From Pyxidicoccus trucidator (lineage in GTDB: Bacteria; Myxococcota; Myxococcia; Myxococcales; Myxococcaceae), in contig NZ_JAAIXZ010000004.1 in NCBI RefSeq assembly GCF_010894435.1, forward strand, positions 358,300 through 422,299: 64,000 bases of DNA. The letters are read 5' to 3'. The translations under genes and the position numbers were made by a program. Below the pieces are notes generated by a model, which was given only the letters and a program-made list of their open reading frames with translations, was not told the origin of the DNA and did not search any database. Below are positions 8,293-16,731 of the stretch, in pieces. The number at the start of each line of letters is the position of its first letter. Position 1 is the first letter of the stretch.

Positions 8293-9753
8293 ATGAGCGT
8301 CCGCAGCGCCACCGCCAGTGCCCCTTCCTTCCGTACGGCCGAGGCCCCTCCGCGCTTCGATGGCAGCAAGCCGGCTCCCGGCACCACCAACACGAACGCC
8401 GCCCAGGTCACCAACCCGCCGCTCAAGGGTGACCCGAAGAACCGCAACGCCGACACCTACAACCAGGTCATCAACCAGTTCGGGGTGGGTTCGAACCCGC
8501 GCTACACCCCGCGTGACTCCAGCGGCGACGGCGTCCGGGACACCTTCTGCAACATCTTCCTGTGGGACGTGACGCGCGCCATGGGCGCGGAGATTCCCCA
8601 CTGGGTGGACACCAACGGCAACTCCGTCGCCCCGGGCAAGGGCCGGGAGATGAACGCCAACTCCACCGTGGACTGGATGCACAAGCACGGGGAGCGCAAC
8701 GGCTGGCGGAAGGCGACGCCCGAGGAGGCGCAGAAGATGGCCAACGCGGGCCACCCCTCCGTCGCGCTGTGGAAGAACCCGCGCGGCATCGGCCACGTGG
8801 CGGTGGTGCGCCCCGGTGAAGTCACGTCGCAGGGGCCGTCCTCGGCCCAGGCCGGCGGGAAGAACTTCAACAACAAGCACATCAAGGACGGCTTCGGCGG
8901 CGCCCAGCCCGAGTACTGGGTGAACGACAGCGGCAAGGCCACCGGCAAGCCGCCCACCGAGCCCACGAAGCCGCCCACCACGCCTTCCAAGCCTCCCTCC
9001 ACGGGGAATGTGAGCGTCCCGAAGACGAACCTGCGGCGCGAGGCGGAGGGCCCCGAGGTCCTCAAGCTGCAGAACGCGCTCGTCAAGCTGGGCTACATGA
9101 CGCAGGCCCAGGTGAACACCGGCCCGGGCATCTTCGGCCCGAAGACGGAGGCGGCCGTCGCGAAGTTCCAGAAGGACCAGGGCATCAGCCCCAACTCCGG
9201 CATCTTCGGCCCGAAGACGCGCACGGCGATGACCGAGGCGCTCAACGGCAAGGGCGGCACGGAGAAGCCGGGCGGCCCCGGCCCCGTCACCGGCCCGACG
9301 AAGCCCACGGGCTCGGACGCGACGAAGGCGGCGAACATCGACAAGATTCTCAAGGGCACGGGCCTGGCCGGCCAGGGCGCCCACATCGTGGCGATGTCGA
9401 AGAAGTACAACGTGCCCCCGGAGCTGGCGCTGGCCATGTTCCGCAAGGAAGCGTCCTTCATGACGGCCGGCTCGGCCGTGAAGAACAACAACCCGGGCAA
9501 CCTGCGCTTCGCGGAGTGGGAGAAGCAGTTCGGCGGCAAGCCCAACGGCAACTTCGCGCACTTCCCCGACGTGAAGAGCGGCGTGGAGGCCTACTTCCGG
9601 CTGCTCGGCGGCCCCGCGTACCGCGGCTTCATCGACAGCGGCGACTACAAGGGCCTCATCAACAAGTACGCGCCGCCGACGGAGAACGACAGCGGGCTGT
9701 ACCACAAGCAGGTGCTCCAGTGGATGCAGGAGTACAAGGCGAAGGTCGGCTGA
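8293..9753 (+). CDS. modular peptidoglycan-targeting hydrolase (papain-like + PG-binding + lysozyme-like)
   Basis: Three modules are visible in 486 residues. Residues 50-210 look like a CHAP or NlpC-type papain fold, with C86 in 'DTFCNIFLWDV' and H168 in 'GIGHVAVV'. A Pro/Thr/Lys linker leads to a peptidoglycan-binding_1 domain at about 248-325, with 'LQNALVKLGYM' and two 'GIFGPKT' turns. The C-terminal 140 residues resemble a glucosaminidase or lysozyme-like domain, with 'FRKEASF' and 'NNNPGNLRF'. No signal peptide is visible; the N-terminus is an Ala/Ser/Pro-rich tail. That suggests either a non-Sec export route or release by lysis. ATG 8293 follows GAGG at 8282-8285; an in-frame start at 8233 would add 20 residues. 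Confidence 0.75.
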   Translation: MSVRSATASAPSFRTAEAPPRFDGSKPAPGTTNTNAAQVTNPPLKGDPKNRNADTYNQVINQFGVGSNPRYTPRDSSGDGVRDTFCNIFLWDVTRAMGAEIPHWVDTNGNSVAPGKGREMNANSTVDWMHKHGERNGWRKATPEEAQKMANAGHPSVALWKNPRGIGHVAVVRPGEVTSQGPSSAQAGGKNFNNKHIKDGFGGAQPEYWVNDSGKATGKPPTEPTKPPTTPSKPPSTGNVSVPKTNLRREAEGPEVLKLQNALVKLGYMTQAQVNTGPGIFGPKTEAAVAKFQKDQGISPNSGIFGPKTRTAMTEALNGKGGTEKPGGPGPVTGPTKPTGSDATKAANIDKILKGTGLAGQGAHIVAMSKKYNVPPELALAMFRKEASFMTAGSAVKNNNPGNLRFAEWEKQFGGKPNGNFAHFPDVKSGVEAYFRLLGGPAYRGFIDSGDYKGLINKYAPPTENDSGLYHKQVLQWMQEYKAKVG

Positions 9754-9778
9754 GTTCCGGACACGTCTGGCTTTAGCG

Positions 9779-9814
9779 GAGGGGTGGAGGGCGCTCGGCG
9801 GCCTTCCGCCCCTC
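9779..9814. terminator. hairpin between convergent genes
   Basis: GAGGGGTGGA at 9779-9788 can pair with TTCCGCCCCTC at 9804-9814, including one G-T pair. It lies just after the wall-hydrolase stop and before the convergent PRPP-synthetase-like stop. Confidence 0.5.
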
Positions 9815-9856
9815 TGTCGTTGCGGGGTGCACGGCCGCGCTACCGCCGCAAACCCC

Positions 9857-10753
9857 TCACGGCCGCAGCGCGCGGGCCACCAGCGGCGCGAGCGTCACCA
9901 CCTCCTGCGGGAAGGGCAGTCCCGCGTGCGGCTCCACGCTGTCGGTGCTCACCAGCCGCGTCAGCGGCAGCGTGCGCAGGCGCTCCACGGCGGGGCCCAC
10001 GAGCAGCGCGTGCGACGTCACCACCGTGAAGTCCTCCGCGCAGCCCGCCTCGCGCAGCGTGCCCGCCGCCGCCGCCAGCGTGCCGCCGGTGGACACCATG
10101 TCGTCCACCAGGATGGGCCGCCGGCCCCGCACCTCGCCCATCAGCCCGCTGGCGTGGACCTCGTCGCCGCTCAGCCGCACCTTGTGAATCACCGCCCACG
10201 GGCAGCCCAAGAGCCGCGCCAGCGCCTCCGCGCGCTTCACCGCTCCCAGGTCCGGCGCCACCACCACCGACGTGTCCGTCACGCTCGCCCGCAGCGCGTC
10301 CGCCAGCAGCGGCAGCGCGGTGAGGTGCTCGAGCGGCGCGCCGAAGCAGCCCTCCAGCGCGGGGCTGTGCAGGTCCACCACCAGCACCCGCGCGAAGCGC
10401 CCCTGCGACAGCAGGTCCGCCACGAGCCGTCCACCCAGCGGCTCGCCCGGCCGCCCGCGCCGGTCCTGACGGGCGTAGCCCAGGTACGGCACCACCGCCT
10501 CCAGCCGGGCGGCCCCGGCCCGCCAGCACGCATCCGCCATGAGGAGCAGCTCCAGCAGGTGCTCGCCGGTGGGCGGCGTGGTGGCTTGCACGATGACAGC
10601 GGTGCGGCCCCGTACCGAAGCCGGCACCTCGAGGTGCATCTCCCCATCCGGGAAGCGCTCGAAGTGGCAGTCGGAGGGAGCCACGCCCAGCGCGGCGCCC
10701 AGGGCGCGGCCCAGGTGGGGACTGGCGGTGCCTACAAGGAGGACAGGGTCCAT
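9857..10753 (-). CDS. ribose-phosphate pyrophosphokinase-like protein
   Basis: PRPP synthetases make phosphoribosyl pyrophosphate from ribose 5-phosphate and ATP. The 298-residue product keeps the family landmarks: 'FPDGEMHLEV' near residue 35, the ATP-loop motif 'ARQDRRGRPGEPL', and the PRPP loop 'LVDDMVSTGGTL'. It is slightly shorter than housekeeping Prs (about 310-320), and the loop departs from the usual 'VDDMIDTAGT'. It may thus be a second, specialised paralogue. It is divergent from a phosphoribosyltransferase that would consume PRPP. ATG 10753 is preferred over an upstream start because the added 21 residues are low-complexity. Confidence 0.75.
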   Translation of the reverse strand: MDPVLLVGTASPHLGRALGAALGVAPSDCHFERFPDGEMHLEVPASVRGRTAVIVQATTPPTGEHLLELLLMADACWRAGAARLEAVVPYLGYARQDRRGRPGEPLGGRLVADLLSQGRFARVLVVDLHSPALEGCFGAPLEHLTALPLLADALRASVTDTSVVVAPDLGAVKRAEALARLLGCPWAVIHKVRLSGDEVHASGLMGEVRGRRPILVDDMVSTGGTLAAAAGTLREAGCAEDFTVVTSHALLVGPAVERLRTLPLTRLVSTDSVEPHAGLPFPQEVVTLAPLVARALRP

Positions 10754-10896
10754 GCCCTCCAGCCTAGCGCGCCTTCCCGCCCCGGGGCGCGGGGCCGGTG
10801 CTCCCCCCGGAGGCAATCCAGCGGGAGGGCCTCTGCCCGTGCCTTCGCCGCCACCCGGGCCCGGCGTGCTTCACCTTGGGAGGTGGAGGACGACTC

Positions 10897-11574
10897 ATGC
10901 GGTTTCGGGACCGAGCGGATGCGGGCCGCCAGCTGGCGACGCGGCTATTGCCCTACCGGAGCACGGGCGTGCGCGTGCTGGGCCTGGCGCGCGGCGGGCT
11001 GCGCGTGGCCTTCGAGGTGGCACGGGCCCTGGAGGCCCCCCTGGACGTCTGGGTGGCACGGCGGGTGGGCATCCCAGGGAGGATGACGACGCTGGGCGCC
11101 GTGTCCGAGGGCGGCGGCCTGTACCTGGACCCCGAGGCCCTCCAGCTGGTGCCGGAGGTGGAGCTGCGCTCCATGGCGCGCGAGGAGGCCGTCGAGCTGG
11201 AGGAGCAGGTGCAGCGGCTGCGCGGGCGGCCCACTCCGGACCTGGGCGGCTGTCTGGTGTTGCTGGTGGACGACGGGCTGGTGACGGGCTCCACCGCCGC
11301 CGCCGCGCTCCAGGCCCTGCGGCGGCAGCGGCCAGGCCGGCTGGTGCTGGGCGCCGGGGTGGCCACGCCGCACGCGCTGGACGTGGTGCGCGGCCTGGCG
11401 GACGCGGTGCACTGCGTGTCCACCCAGGAGGGCCTGCGCACGGTGTCCGAGGCCTACGACGACTTCCGCCCCCTGCCGGACGCGGACGTGCGGCAGTTGC
11501 TGGAGCGCGCGCGCGAGCCGGGGCTCCCGCGCGAGGTGCTGGAGTCCACGGACACGGGTGGTTTCTGGATGTGA
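10897..11574 (+). CDS. phosphoribosyltransferase domain protein
   Basis: This 225-residue protein has the type I phosphoribosyltransferase core, with the PRPP loop 'LLVDDGLVTGSTAAAA' around residues 123-138 and the N-terminal 'VLGLARGGLRVAFEVA'. A strong ribosome site (GGAGGTGGAGGA, 10879-10890) precedes ATG 10897. Stand-alone proteins of this type are often found next to small alpha/beta hydrolases and archease or RtcB in stress-related gene groups, and here the hydrolase starts 19 bases downstream. The substrate base cannot be deduced. It begins a four-gene same-strand run to 14034. Confidence 0.82.
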   Translation: MRFRDRADAGRQLATRLLPYRSTGVRVLGLARGGLRVAFEVARALEAPLDVWVARRVGIPGRMTTLGAVSEGGGLYLDPEALQLVPEVELRSMAREEAVELEEQVQRLRGRPTPDLGGCLVLLVDDGLVTGSTAAAALQALRRQRPGRLVLGAGVATPHALDVVRGLADAVHCVSTQEGLRTVSEAYDDFRPLPDADVRQLLERAREPGLPREVLESTDTGGFWM

Positions 11575-11593
11575 GACGAGGAGGCATGGACAC

Positions 11594-12286
11594 ATGAGGC
11601 CTGGGAGGCACACGGACCCGGACGTACGAGAGGTGAAGGTGGAGGCGGGGAGCACGGAGCTGGGCGGCAGCCTGGGGCTGCCTCCCGGGGCGCGGGGGCT
11701 GGTCATCTTCGCGCACGGCAGTGGCAGCAGCCGCTTCAGCCCGCGCAACCGCGCCGTGGCGCGAGCGCTGCGTGACGCGGGGCTGGGCACGCTGCTGTTC
11801 GACCTGCTGAGCGAGGAAGAAGAGGCGCGCGACGAGCGCACCGGCGAGCTGCGCTTCGACATTCCCTTCCTCGCGCGGCGGCTGGCGGCGGTGACGGAGT
11901 GGGCGCGCCTGCAGGACGAGCTGGCGGGGCTGCGCTTCGGCTACTTCGGCTCCAGCACGGGCGCGGCGGCGGCGCTGGTGGCGGCGGCGCTGCACCCGGA
12001 CCTCATCCACGCGGTGGTGTCTCGCGGCGGGCGGCCGGACCTGGCCGGACCGGTGCTGGCGCGGGTGCAGGCGCCCACGCTGCTGCTCGTCGGAGGCAAC
12101 GACGTCGGCGTGCTGGAGATGAACGAGGACGCGCTGGCGCGGCTGGAGGGACTGAAGGACATCCGCATCATCCGCGGCGCCACGCACCTCTTCGAGGAGC
12201 CCGGCGCGCTGGAGGAGGTGTCGCGCCTGGCGGCGGAGTGGTTCACCCGCTACCTCGGCGCCGCCGGGCCGGAGGTGCATGCATGA
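11594..12286 (+). CDS. alpha/beta hydrolase (dienelactone-hydrolase-like)
   Basis: The 230-residue protein has an oxyanion segment 'VIFAHGSGSSRFSPRN', a nucleophile elbow 'GYFGSSTGAAAA', an acid-bearing loop 'LLVGGNDVGVLEM' and a late 'GATHLFEEPG' histidine. Together these form the Ser-Asp-His arrangement of a small cytosolic esterase. ATG 11594 follows GAGGAGG at 11578-11584. Homologues commonly sit behind the same kind of phosphoribosyltransferase, so a shared role in nucleotide or thiol stress is plausible but unproven. An ATG at 12283 overlaps its stop codon. Confidence 0.8.
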   Translation: MRPGRHTDPDVREVKVEAGSTELGGSLGLPPGARGLVIFAHGSGSSRFSPRNRAVARALRDAGLGTLLFDLLSEEEEARDERTGELRFDIPFLARRLAAVTEWARLQDELAGLRFGYFGSSTGAAAALVAAALHPDLIHAVVSRGGRPDLAGPVLARVQAPTLLLVGGNDVGVLEMNEDALARLEGLKDIRIIRGATHLFEEPGALEEVSRLAAEWFTRYLGAAGPEVHA

Positions 12287-12342
12287 GCCTGGGCACCCGG
12301 GGCGGCACGGACACGCCACGAAGTACCGAAGAAGGAGGAACG

Positions 12343-12813
12343 ATGGAGACTGGACTCGCGCCCGGAACGGGGGCCGCGCCCCCCCACTGGGAGCACCTCA
12401 CCCGGGGCACGGAGCAGCGGGTGCGCGGCAACGGCCGCACGCCGGACGAGGCGCTGGAGCAGGCCGCGGTGGCGCTGTGCGCGCTGGTGGCGGACCCGGC
12501 GGCGGTGGAGGTGCGCGAGGAGGTGGAGGTGGAGTGCGACGCGCATGATTTGGACTCGCTGCTGGCGAACTGGCTGCGCTCCATCGTCCACAACATGGCC
12601 GCCCGGCGCCTGCGCTTCCGCTGCTTCGCGGTGCGGCTGGACGGCTGGCACCTGTTCGGCCTCGCCTACGGCGAGCACCTGGACCCGGAGCGGCACCAGG
12701 GCGCCCTGGGGCTGCGCGGCGTGTCGCTCGTCGAGCCCACGGTGCGCAGGACGGAGGACGGGCGGTGGACGGCGGAGTGCAAGGTGGAGGTCCGGCCCCA
12801 GCGAGACGCGTGA
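12343..12813 (+). CDS. archease-family protein
   Basis: Archeases activate the RNA ligase RtcB by helping its guanylylation. The 156-residue product matches the family in size and pattern: 'RVRGNGRTPDEALEQAAVAL' near the N-terminus, then 'HDLDSLLANWL' and the strand pair around 'HLFGLAYGEHLD'. The usual N-terminal 'HTADxG' metal-site segment reads 'LTRGTEQRV', so a metal-binding aspartate appears lost. ATG 12343 is chosen for its excellent ribosome site GAAGGAGGAA. ATG 12283 is in frame, overlaps the previous stop and would add 20 residues. No rtcB is present in this window, so its partner must be elsewhere or its role has changed. Confidence 0.7.
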   Translation: METGLAPGTGAAPPHWEHLTRGTEQRVRGNGRTPDEALEQAAVALCALVADPAAVEVREEVEVECDAHDLDSLLANWLRSIVHNMAARRLRFRCFAVRLDGWHLFGLAYGEHLDPERHQGALGLRGVSLVEPTVRRTEDGRWTAECKVEVRPQRDA

Positions 12814-12825
12814 GAGGAGCAGCAC

Positions 12826-14034
12826 ATGGGGAGCCGGGCGGTGGAGCTGCGGGGCGGCGGTGGAAGTCCGGTGACGGCGAAGCTGGAGCTGCCACCCGGA
12901 AGGCCCGTGGCCAGCGCGGTGCTGGTGTCGTGCTTCGCGTGCCTGGGCCAGTCACCCGGGCCGGCGCGGCTGTGCCATGCGCTGGTGTCCCGGGGCTTCG
13001 CCGTGCTGAAGCTCGACTTCACCGCGCCCCCCACGGGTGACGACGGCGCCGAGGCCCGGCCGGACACGGTGCCCTCGGTGGACGCGGTGGTGGAGGCGGC
13101 GGCGTGGCTGCGCGAGCGCTACCCTCCGGCCCGCCTGCTCTTGGGGCACAGCCTGGGAGGCACGGCCGCGGTGGCGGCGCTGCCCCGGCTGCCCGAGGTC
13201 GCCGCGCTGGTGCTGGTGAACGCGCCCTCCGGGCCGGAGCCCATCCTCGAGCGGCTGACGGCCGCCGAGCGCGAGGCGGGTGAGGGCGAGGTGGCGCTGG
13301 GCCCCGGCCGGCTGCGCGTGCTGCGCGGCTTCGTGCACGACATCGCCCCGGCGCGGGTGGCCCAGGCGCTGGGCGGCTTCCCAGGCGCGGTGCTGGTGTT
13401 GCAAGCGCCGGAGGACCGGTACGTGGCGCTGGAGCACGCGCGGCGACTGGTGGCGGCGGCGCGGCGCCCGGCCAGCCTGATGCTGCTGGACGGCGCGGAC
13501 CACTTCCTGTCACGCGAGGCGGACGCGGGCTTCGCGGCCGATGTGCTGGGCGCATGGGCCGGTCGGCACGTGACGCCGGTGACGGAGCGCGAGGCGCCGC
13601 TGCCCCCGGGCGTGGTGGAGGTCCACGAGTCGGGCGAGGGCCGCTTCGCCCAGGACGTCCGCGTGGGCCGGCACCGGCTGCGCGCGGATGAGCCGCTGAG
13701 CGTGGGCGGCGAGGACTCGGGCCCCACACCCTATGGCCTGCTCACGGCCGCACTGGGAGCGTGTACGGCCATGACGCTGCGCATGTACGCGGAGCGCAAG
13801 GGCTGGCCGCTGGAGCACGTCCACGTGCGGCTGAGCCACGACAAGGTGTACGCGAAGGACTGCGCGGAGTGCGAGACGAAGAAGAGCCGGGTGGACCAGC
13901 TCAAGCGCTCCGTGAAGCTGGTGGGCCCCCTGACGCAGGAGCAGCGCGCGAGCCTGACGGCCATCGCGGACCGCTGCCCGGTGCACCAGACGCTGGAGTC
14001 CGAGGTGGATGTCGTGACGGTGCTGGAGGAATGA
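12826..14034 (+). CDS. alpha/beta hydrolase-OsmC fusion protein
   Basis: Two enzymes are joined in 402 residues. The N-terminal alpha/beta hydrolase (about 1-245) has nucleophile S109 in 'LLGHSLGGTA' and a histidine near 'LLDGADHFLS'. The C-terminal domain (about 260-402) is OsmC/Ohr-like with the two redox cysteines C313 ('GACTAMTLR') and C384 ('RCPVHQTL'). OsmC proteins reduce organic hydroperoxides through such cysteines. This fusion is known in several bacterial groups and suggests detoxification of peroxidised lipid or ester substrates. It starts 12 bases after the archease stop, so it is probably co-transcribed. Confidence 0.87.
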   Translation: MGSRAVELRGGGGSPVTAKLELPPGRPVASAVLVSCFACLGQSPGPARLCHALVSRGFAVLKLDFTAPPTGDDGAEARPDTVPSVDAVVEAAAWLRERYPPARLLLGHSLGGTAAVAALPRLPEVAALVLVNAPSGPEPILERLTAAEREAGEGEVALGPGRLRVLRGFVHDIAPARVAQALGGFPGAVLVLQAPEDRYVALEHARRLVAAARRPASLMLLDGADHFLSREADAGFAADVLGAWAGRHVTPVTEREAPLPPGVVEVHESGEGRFAQDVRVGRHRLRADEPLSVGGEDSGPTPYGLLTAALGACTAMTLRMYAERKGWPLEHVHVRLSHDKVYAKDCAECETKKSRVDQLKRSVKLVGPLTQEQRASLTAIADRCPVHQTLESEVDVVTVLEE

Positions 14035-14071
14035 AGGTCCCGCCCGGGCGCGGGACTGGTAGGGTCGCCCC

Positions 14072-14623
14072 ATGATTTCGCGTGAGCAGCGCTTCGTCTG
14101 GTTGGACCTGGAGATGACGGGGTTGGACCCGGAGACGTGCGCCATTATTGAGATTGGTGTCGTCATCACCGGGCCGGATTTGCGGCCGATTGCGGAGATG
14201 GACCGTGTCATCTGGCAGCCGGAGGAGGTGCTCCTGCGCATGGAGCCCGTCGTCCGGGAGATGCACACCCGCAACGGGCTGCTGGACAAGGTGCGCGCGT
14301 CCACCACGTCCCTGCGGGTGGCCGAGCGCGACATCACCGCGCTCATCTCCGAGCACTGCGCGCTGGGCGAGGGCGTGCTCGCCGGCAACTCCATCCACAC
14401 GGACCGGCGCTTCCTCTTCCGCTACATGCCCATGCTGGAGCGCTACCTCCATTACCGCATGGTGGACGTGACGAGCCTCAAGGTGCTCGTGCGCGCCTGG
14501 TACCCGAACCTCGTCGAGCCCCGCAAGCCGCCCGCCGGGCACACCGCGCTGGCGGACGTGCGCTCCAGCATCGCGGAGCTCCAGTACTACCGGGACATCC
14601 TCTTCCGCGCCACGCCGGGCTGA
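14072..14623 (+). CDS. orn: oligoribonuclease
   Basis: Orn is a 3'-5' exoribonuclease that degrades two- to five-base RNA fragments and pGpG. The 183 residues match the family length and carry all five DEDDh residues: D12 and E14 in 'WLDLEMTGLD', D111 in 'NSIHTDRRFL', and H157 and D162 in 'GHTALADVRSSI'. The start follows a short 37-base gap after the OsmC fusion gene. It ends facing the response-regulator gene. Confidence 0.95.
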   Translation: MISREQRFVWLDLEMTGLDPETCAIIEIGVVITGPDLRPIAEMDRVIWQPEEVLLRMEPVVREMHTRNGLLDKVRASTTSLRVAERDITALISEHCALGEGVLAGNSIHTDRRFLFRYMPMLERYLHYRMVDVTSLKVLVRAWYPNLVEPRKPPAGHTALADVRSSIAELQYYRDILFRATPG

Positions 14624-14639
14624 GCGCGAGCGTCCCCGC

Positions 14640-14668
14640 CTTCCGCTCCGGAAGCTCCGGTGCGGAAG
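14640..14668. terminator. hairpin between convergent orn and receiver genes
   Basis: CTTCCGC at 14640-14646 pairs with GCGGAAG at 14662-14668 in the 58-base gap between two convergent stops. No T run is present on the plus strand. Confidence 0.4.
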
Positions 14669-14681
14669 ACGCGTCCTCGCT

Positions 14682-15071
14682 TCAGTGCGGGCGCTCCGTG
14701 TCTTCCGACTCGGAGCGCGGGTCGCCGAGCAGCTCGGAGATGGTGTCGAGCAGCAGGTCCAGCTCGAAGGGCTTGGCGAGGAAGCGCGCGCTGGAGCGGC
14801 GCTCCTCGTCGGAGATGCGGCCGGCGCTCATCACCACCACGGGGATGGAGAGCAGCGCCGGGTTCTCGCGCATGCGGCGCAGCATCTCCCGGCCGTCCAT
14901 GACGGGCATCATCAAGTCCAACAGCACCAGGTCCGGCTTCGCCGCCGCCATGCGCTCCAGGCCCTCCGCCCCGTTGAAGGCGGTGACGATGTCGTAGCCC
15001 TCCACGGAGAGGATGTCCTGGAGCGCCTCGACGATGGCGAGCTCGTCGTCGACGATGAGGAGCCGCTTCAT
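14682..15071 (-). CDS. single-domain response regulator (receiver)
   Basis: This 129-residue CheY-like receiver has no output domain. The acidic pair D8-D9, phospho-acceptor D52 in 'LVLLDLMMPVMDG', the switch serine in 'VVVMSAGR' and the lysine of 'FLAKPFELD' are all present. Its ATG overlaps the stop codon of the KaiC-like gene by four bases, so the two are probably translationally coupled. The receiver likely modulates, or is modulated by, that ATPase or an unlinked kinase. Its C-terminus is acidic and probably disordered. Confidence 0.92.
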   Translation of the reverse strand: MKRLLIVDDELAIVEALQDILSVEGYDIVTAFNGAEGLERMAAAKPDLVLLDLMMPVMDGREMLRRMRENPALLSIPVVVMSAGRISDEERRSSARFLAKPFELDLLLDTISELLGDPRSESEDTERPH

Positions 15072-16603
15072 GCGCCGCCCCTCCTGCGCCGCAGGAGGCC
15101 CCTGCGCTTGCCGGGCTTGTCCGCCTTCTTCTTCACCGACGACACCAGCGGCCGTGCCTGGCCGGTGAGGATGGCCTCGGCGCTCTCGAAGGTCTCCGCC
15201 ACGTCGATGCCCTCGGCGGTGATGGAGAACAGGCGCAGGGCCGGGTCATTGTCGCTCTCGCGCATCTTCAGCACGGACAGCATGCGGTACAGCTGCGAGC
15301 GCAGCTCCACGAAGCGCAGGAGGAGGATGTTGTCGATGATGGCCTCCACCCGCTCCAGCGGCGCATTCAGCTCCGGGCCGAAGAGGGTGTTGGTCTGCTG
15401 CGTGGCCAGGGTGGTGACGCCCAGGGCGCGCAGCGCGTTGGTCATCGCGGTGAGGAAGCGCGGGGTGCGGTGCGGGTCCGTGGACTCCTGGATGAAGGGC
15501 TCCAGCCCGTCCAGCACCAGGCGCTGGATGCCGAGCTTCTTCACCAGGCCGAACAGCTCCTGCACCAGCGCGTCGGGCAGCGACTCCACCGCCAAGCGCG
15601 ACTCCAGCTTCACCAGGCCCGCGTTCGCGTACTTGCGCAGGTCCAGGCCCACCAGGTCCGCCTTGTTGAGCAGGCGCTGCGCCGTCTCCACGAAGCTGAA
15701 GTAGAGGCCCGGCTCGCCCCGGCGCGCGCCCTCCGCGAGGAAGTGCAGGCACAGCAGCGTCTTGCCGCTGCCCGGTGAACCGAAGACGAGCGTGGACGAG
15801 TAGCGCACCAGCCCGCCGTAGAGCATCTCGTCCAGCCGGGGAATGCCGAAGGCCAGCCGCTGCTTCAGCTCCGGCACGCGCTCCGTCGCCTCCGAGTAGA
15901 GGGCCTCGGTGCGCGGATAGACGACGACTCCGTCATCGGTGATTGCGAAGCTGTGCCTGCCGACCAGCTGCGAGCCGCCGCGGAACTTGGCCACCTCGAG
16001 GGAGCGGACGGACTTCACGCCCAGCGTCTCCATGGCCAGCAGGACGACGCCGTCCACCATGGCGAACTGCGGGTCGGCCGGGTCATCGCGCTTGCCGGTG
16101 AGCAGCAGCGTGGTGCAGCCCGCCAGCGCGTTGTGGACGCACAGGCCATGGAGGAACTCACGGAAGGCCAGGCGTGACTCGGCGCTCTCCTCCACGGCGG
16201 ACAGGCCGTCCACCACCAGCGCGGTGGCGCCGTGCTCGCGCACCGCGCGGAAGATGAGCCGGCTCAGGCCCGTGAGGCCTTCCGACTTGAGGGGGGAGTA
16301 GCCGCTCTCGTAGAGCAGCGTGCGGCCGACCTCTTCCTTTCGGAAGAAGCTCATGCCCTGCAGGTGCAGCACCATGCGCGCGTGCGACTCGGCGAGCACG
16401 GTGAGGTAGATGGCCTTCCCACCCTGCGCGACGGTGGCGAAGCAGAACTGGTTGCCGAGGATGGTCTTCCCCGTCCCAGGGACGCCGGTGATGATGTAGG
16501 TGCCGCCGCGCAGCCAGCCGCCGCGCAGGAGGGTGTCCAACCCTGGCACGCCGGTAGGGACCCGTGGGCTGGGTTCGGCCGGCAGGTCAGAGGTGTCCGT
16601 CAC
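15068..16603 (-). CDS. KaiC-like double RecA-domain ATPase
   Basis: The 511-residue protein has two RecA/KaiC domains in tandem, each opening with a Walker A: 'GVPGTGKT' (40-47) and 'GSPGSGKT' (275-282). Matching Walker B strands end 'ALVVDGLSAVEE' and 'RLVLDGLEPFIQE'. The C-terminus is a basic tail, 'KKKADKPGKRRGLLRRRRGG'. KaiC-family ATPases outside cyanobacteria are usually paired with signalling proteins, and here the next gene is a receiver overlapping by four bases. GTG 16603 is preferred because GGGAGGAA lies nine bases upstream. A clock role should not be assumed, since no kaiA or kaiB is present. Confidence 0.85.
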   Translation of the reverse strand: MTDTSDLPAEPSPRVPTGVPGLDTLLRGGWLRGGTYIITGVPGTGKTILGNQFCFATVAQGGKAIYLTVLAESHARMVLHLQGMSFFRKEEVGRTLLYESGYSPLKSEGLTGLSRLIFRAVREHGATALVVDGLSAVEESAESRLAFREFLHGLCVHNALAGCTTLLLTGKRDDPADPQFAMVDGVVLLAMETLGVKSVRSLEVAKFRGGSQLVGRHSFAITDDGVVVYPRTEALYSEATERVPELKQRLAFGIPRLDEMLYGGLVRYSSTLVFGSPGSGKTLLCLHFLAEGARRGEPGLYFSFVETAQRLLNKADLVGLDLRKYANAGLVKLESRLAVESLPDALVQELFGLVKKLGIQRLVLDGLEPFIQESTDPHRTPRFLTAMTNALRALGVTTLATQQTNTLFGPELNAPLERVEAIIDNILLLRFVELRSQLYRMLSVLKMRESDNDPALRLFSITAEGIDVAETFESAEAILTGQARPLVSSVKKKADKPGKRRGLLRRRRGGA

Positions 16604-16731
16604 GGGTCCGCGTTCCTCCCTCGCTCGCGAAGGTAGGCCAGGGCGGGGCGCCAGCCACGGAATTGAATTCGCTGTGTTCGGAATCCTGCGATGGACGTGG
16701 AGGACCGAGCCGTGGAGTGCACGGAAGGGCC

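Noticed and set aside
12283..12342. Longer archease start overlapping the hydrolase stop
   Set aside because: It is possible, but the near-perfect ribosome site before ATG 12343 makes the shorter form more likely.
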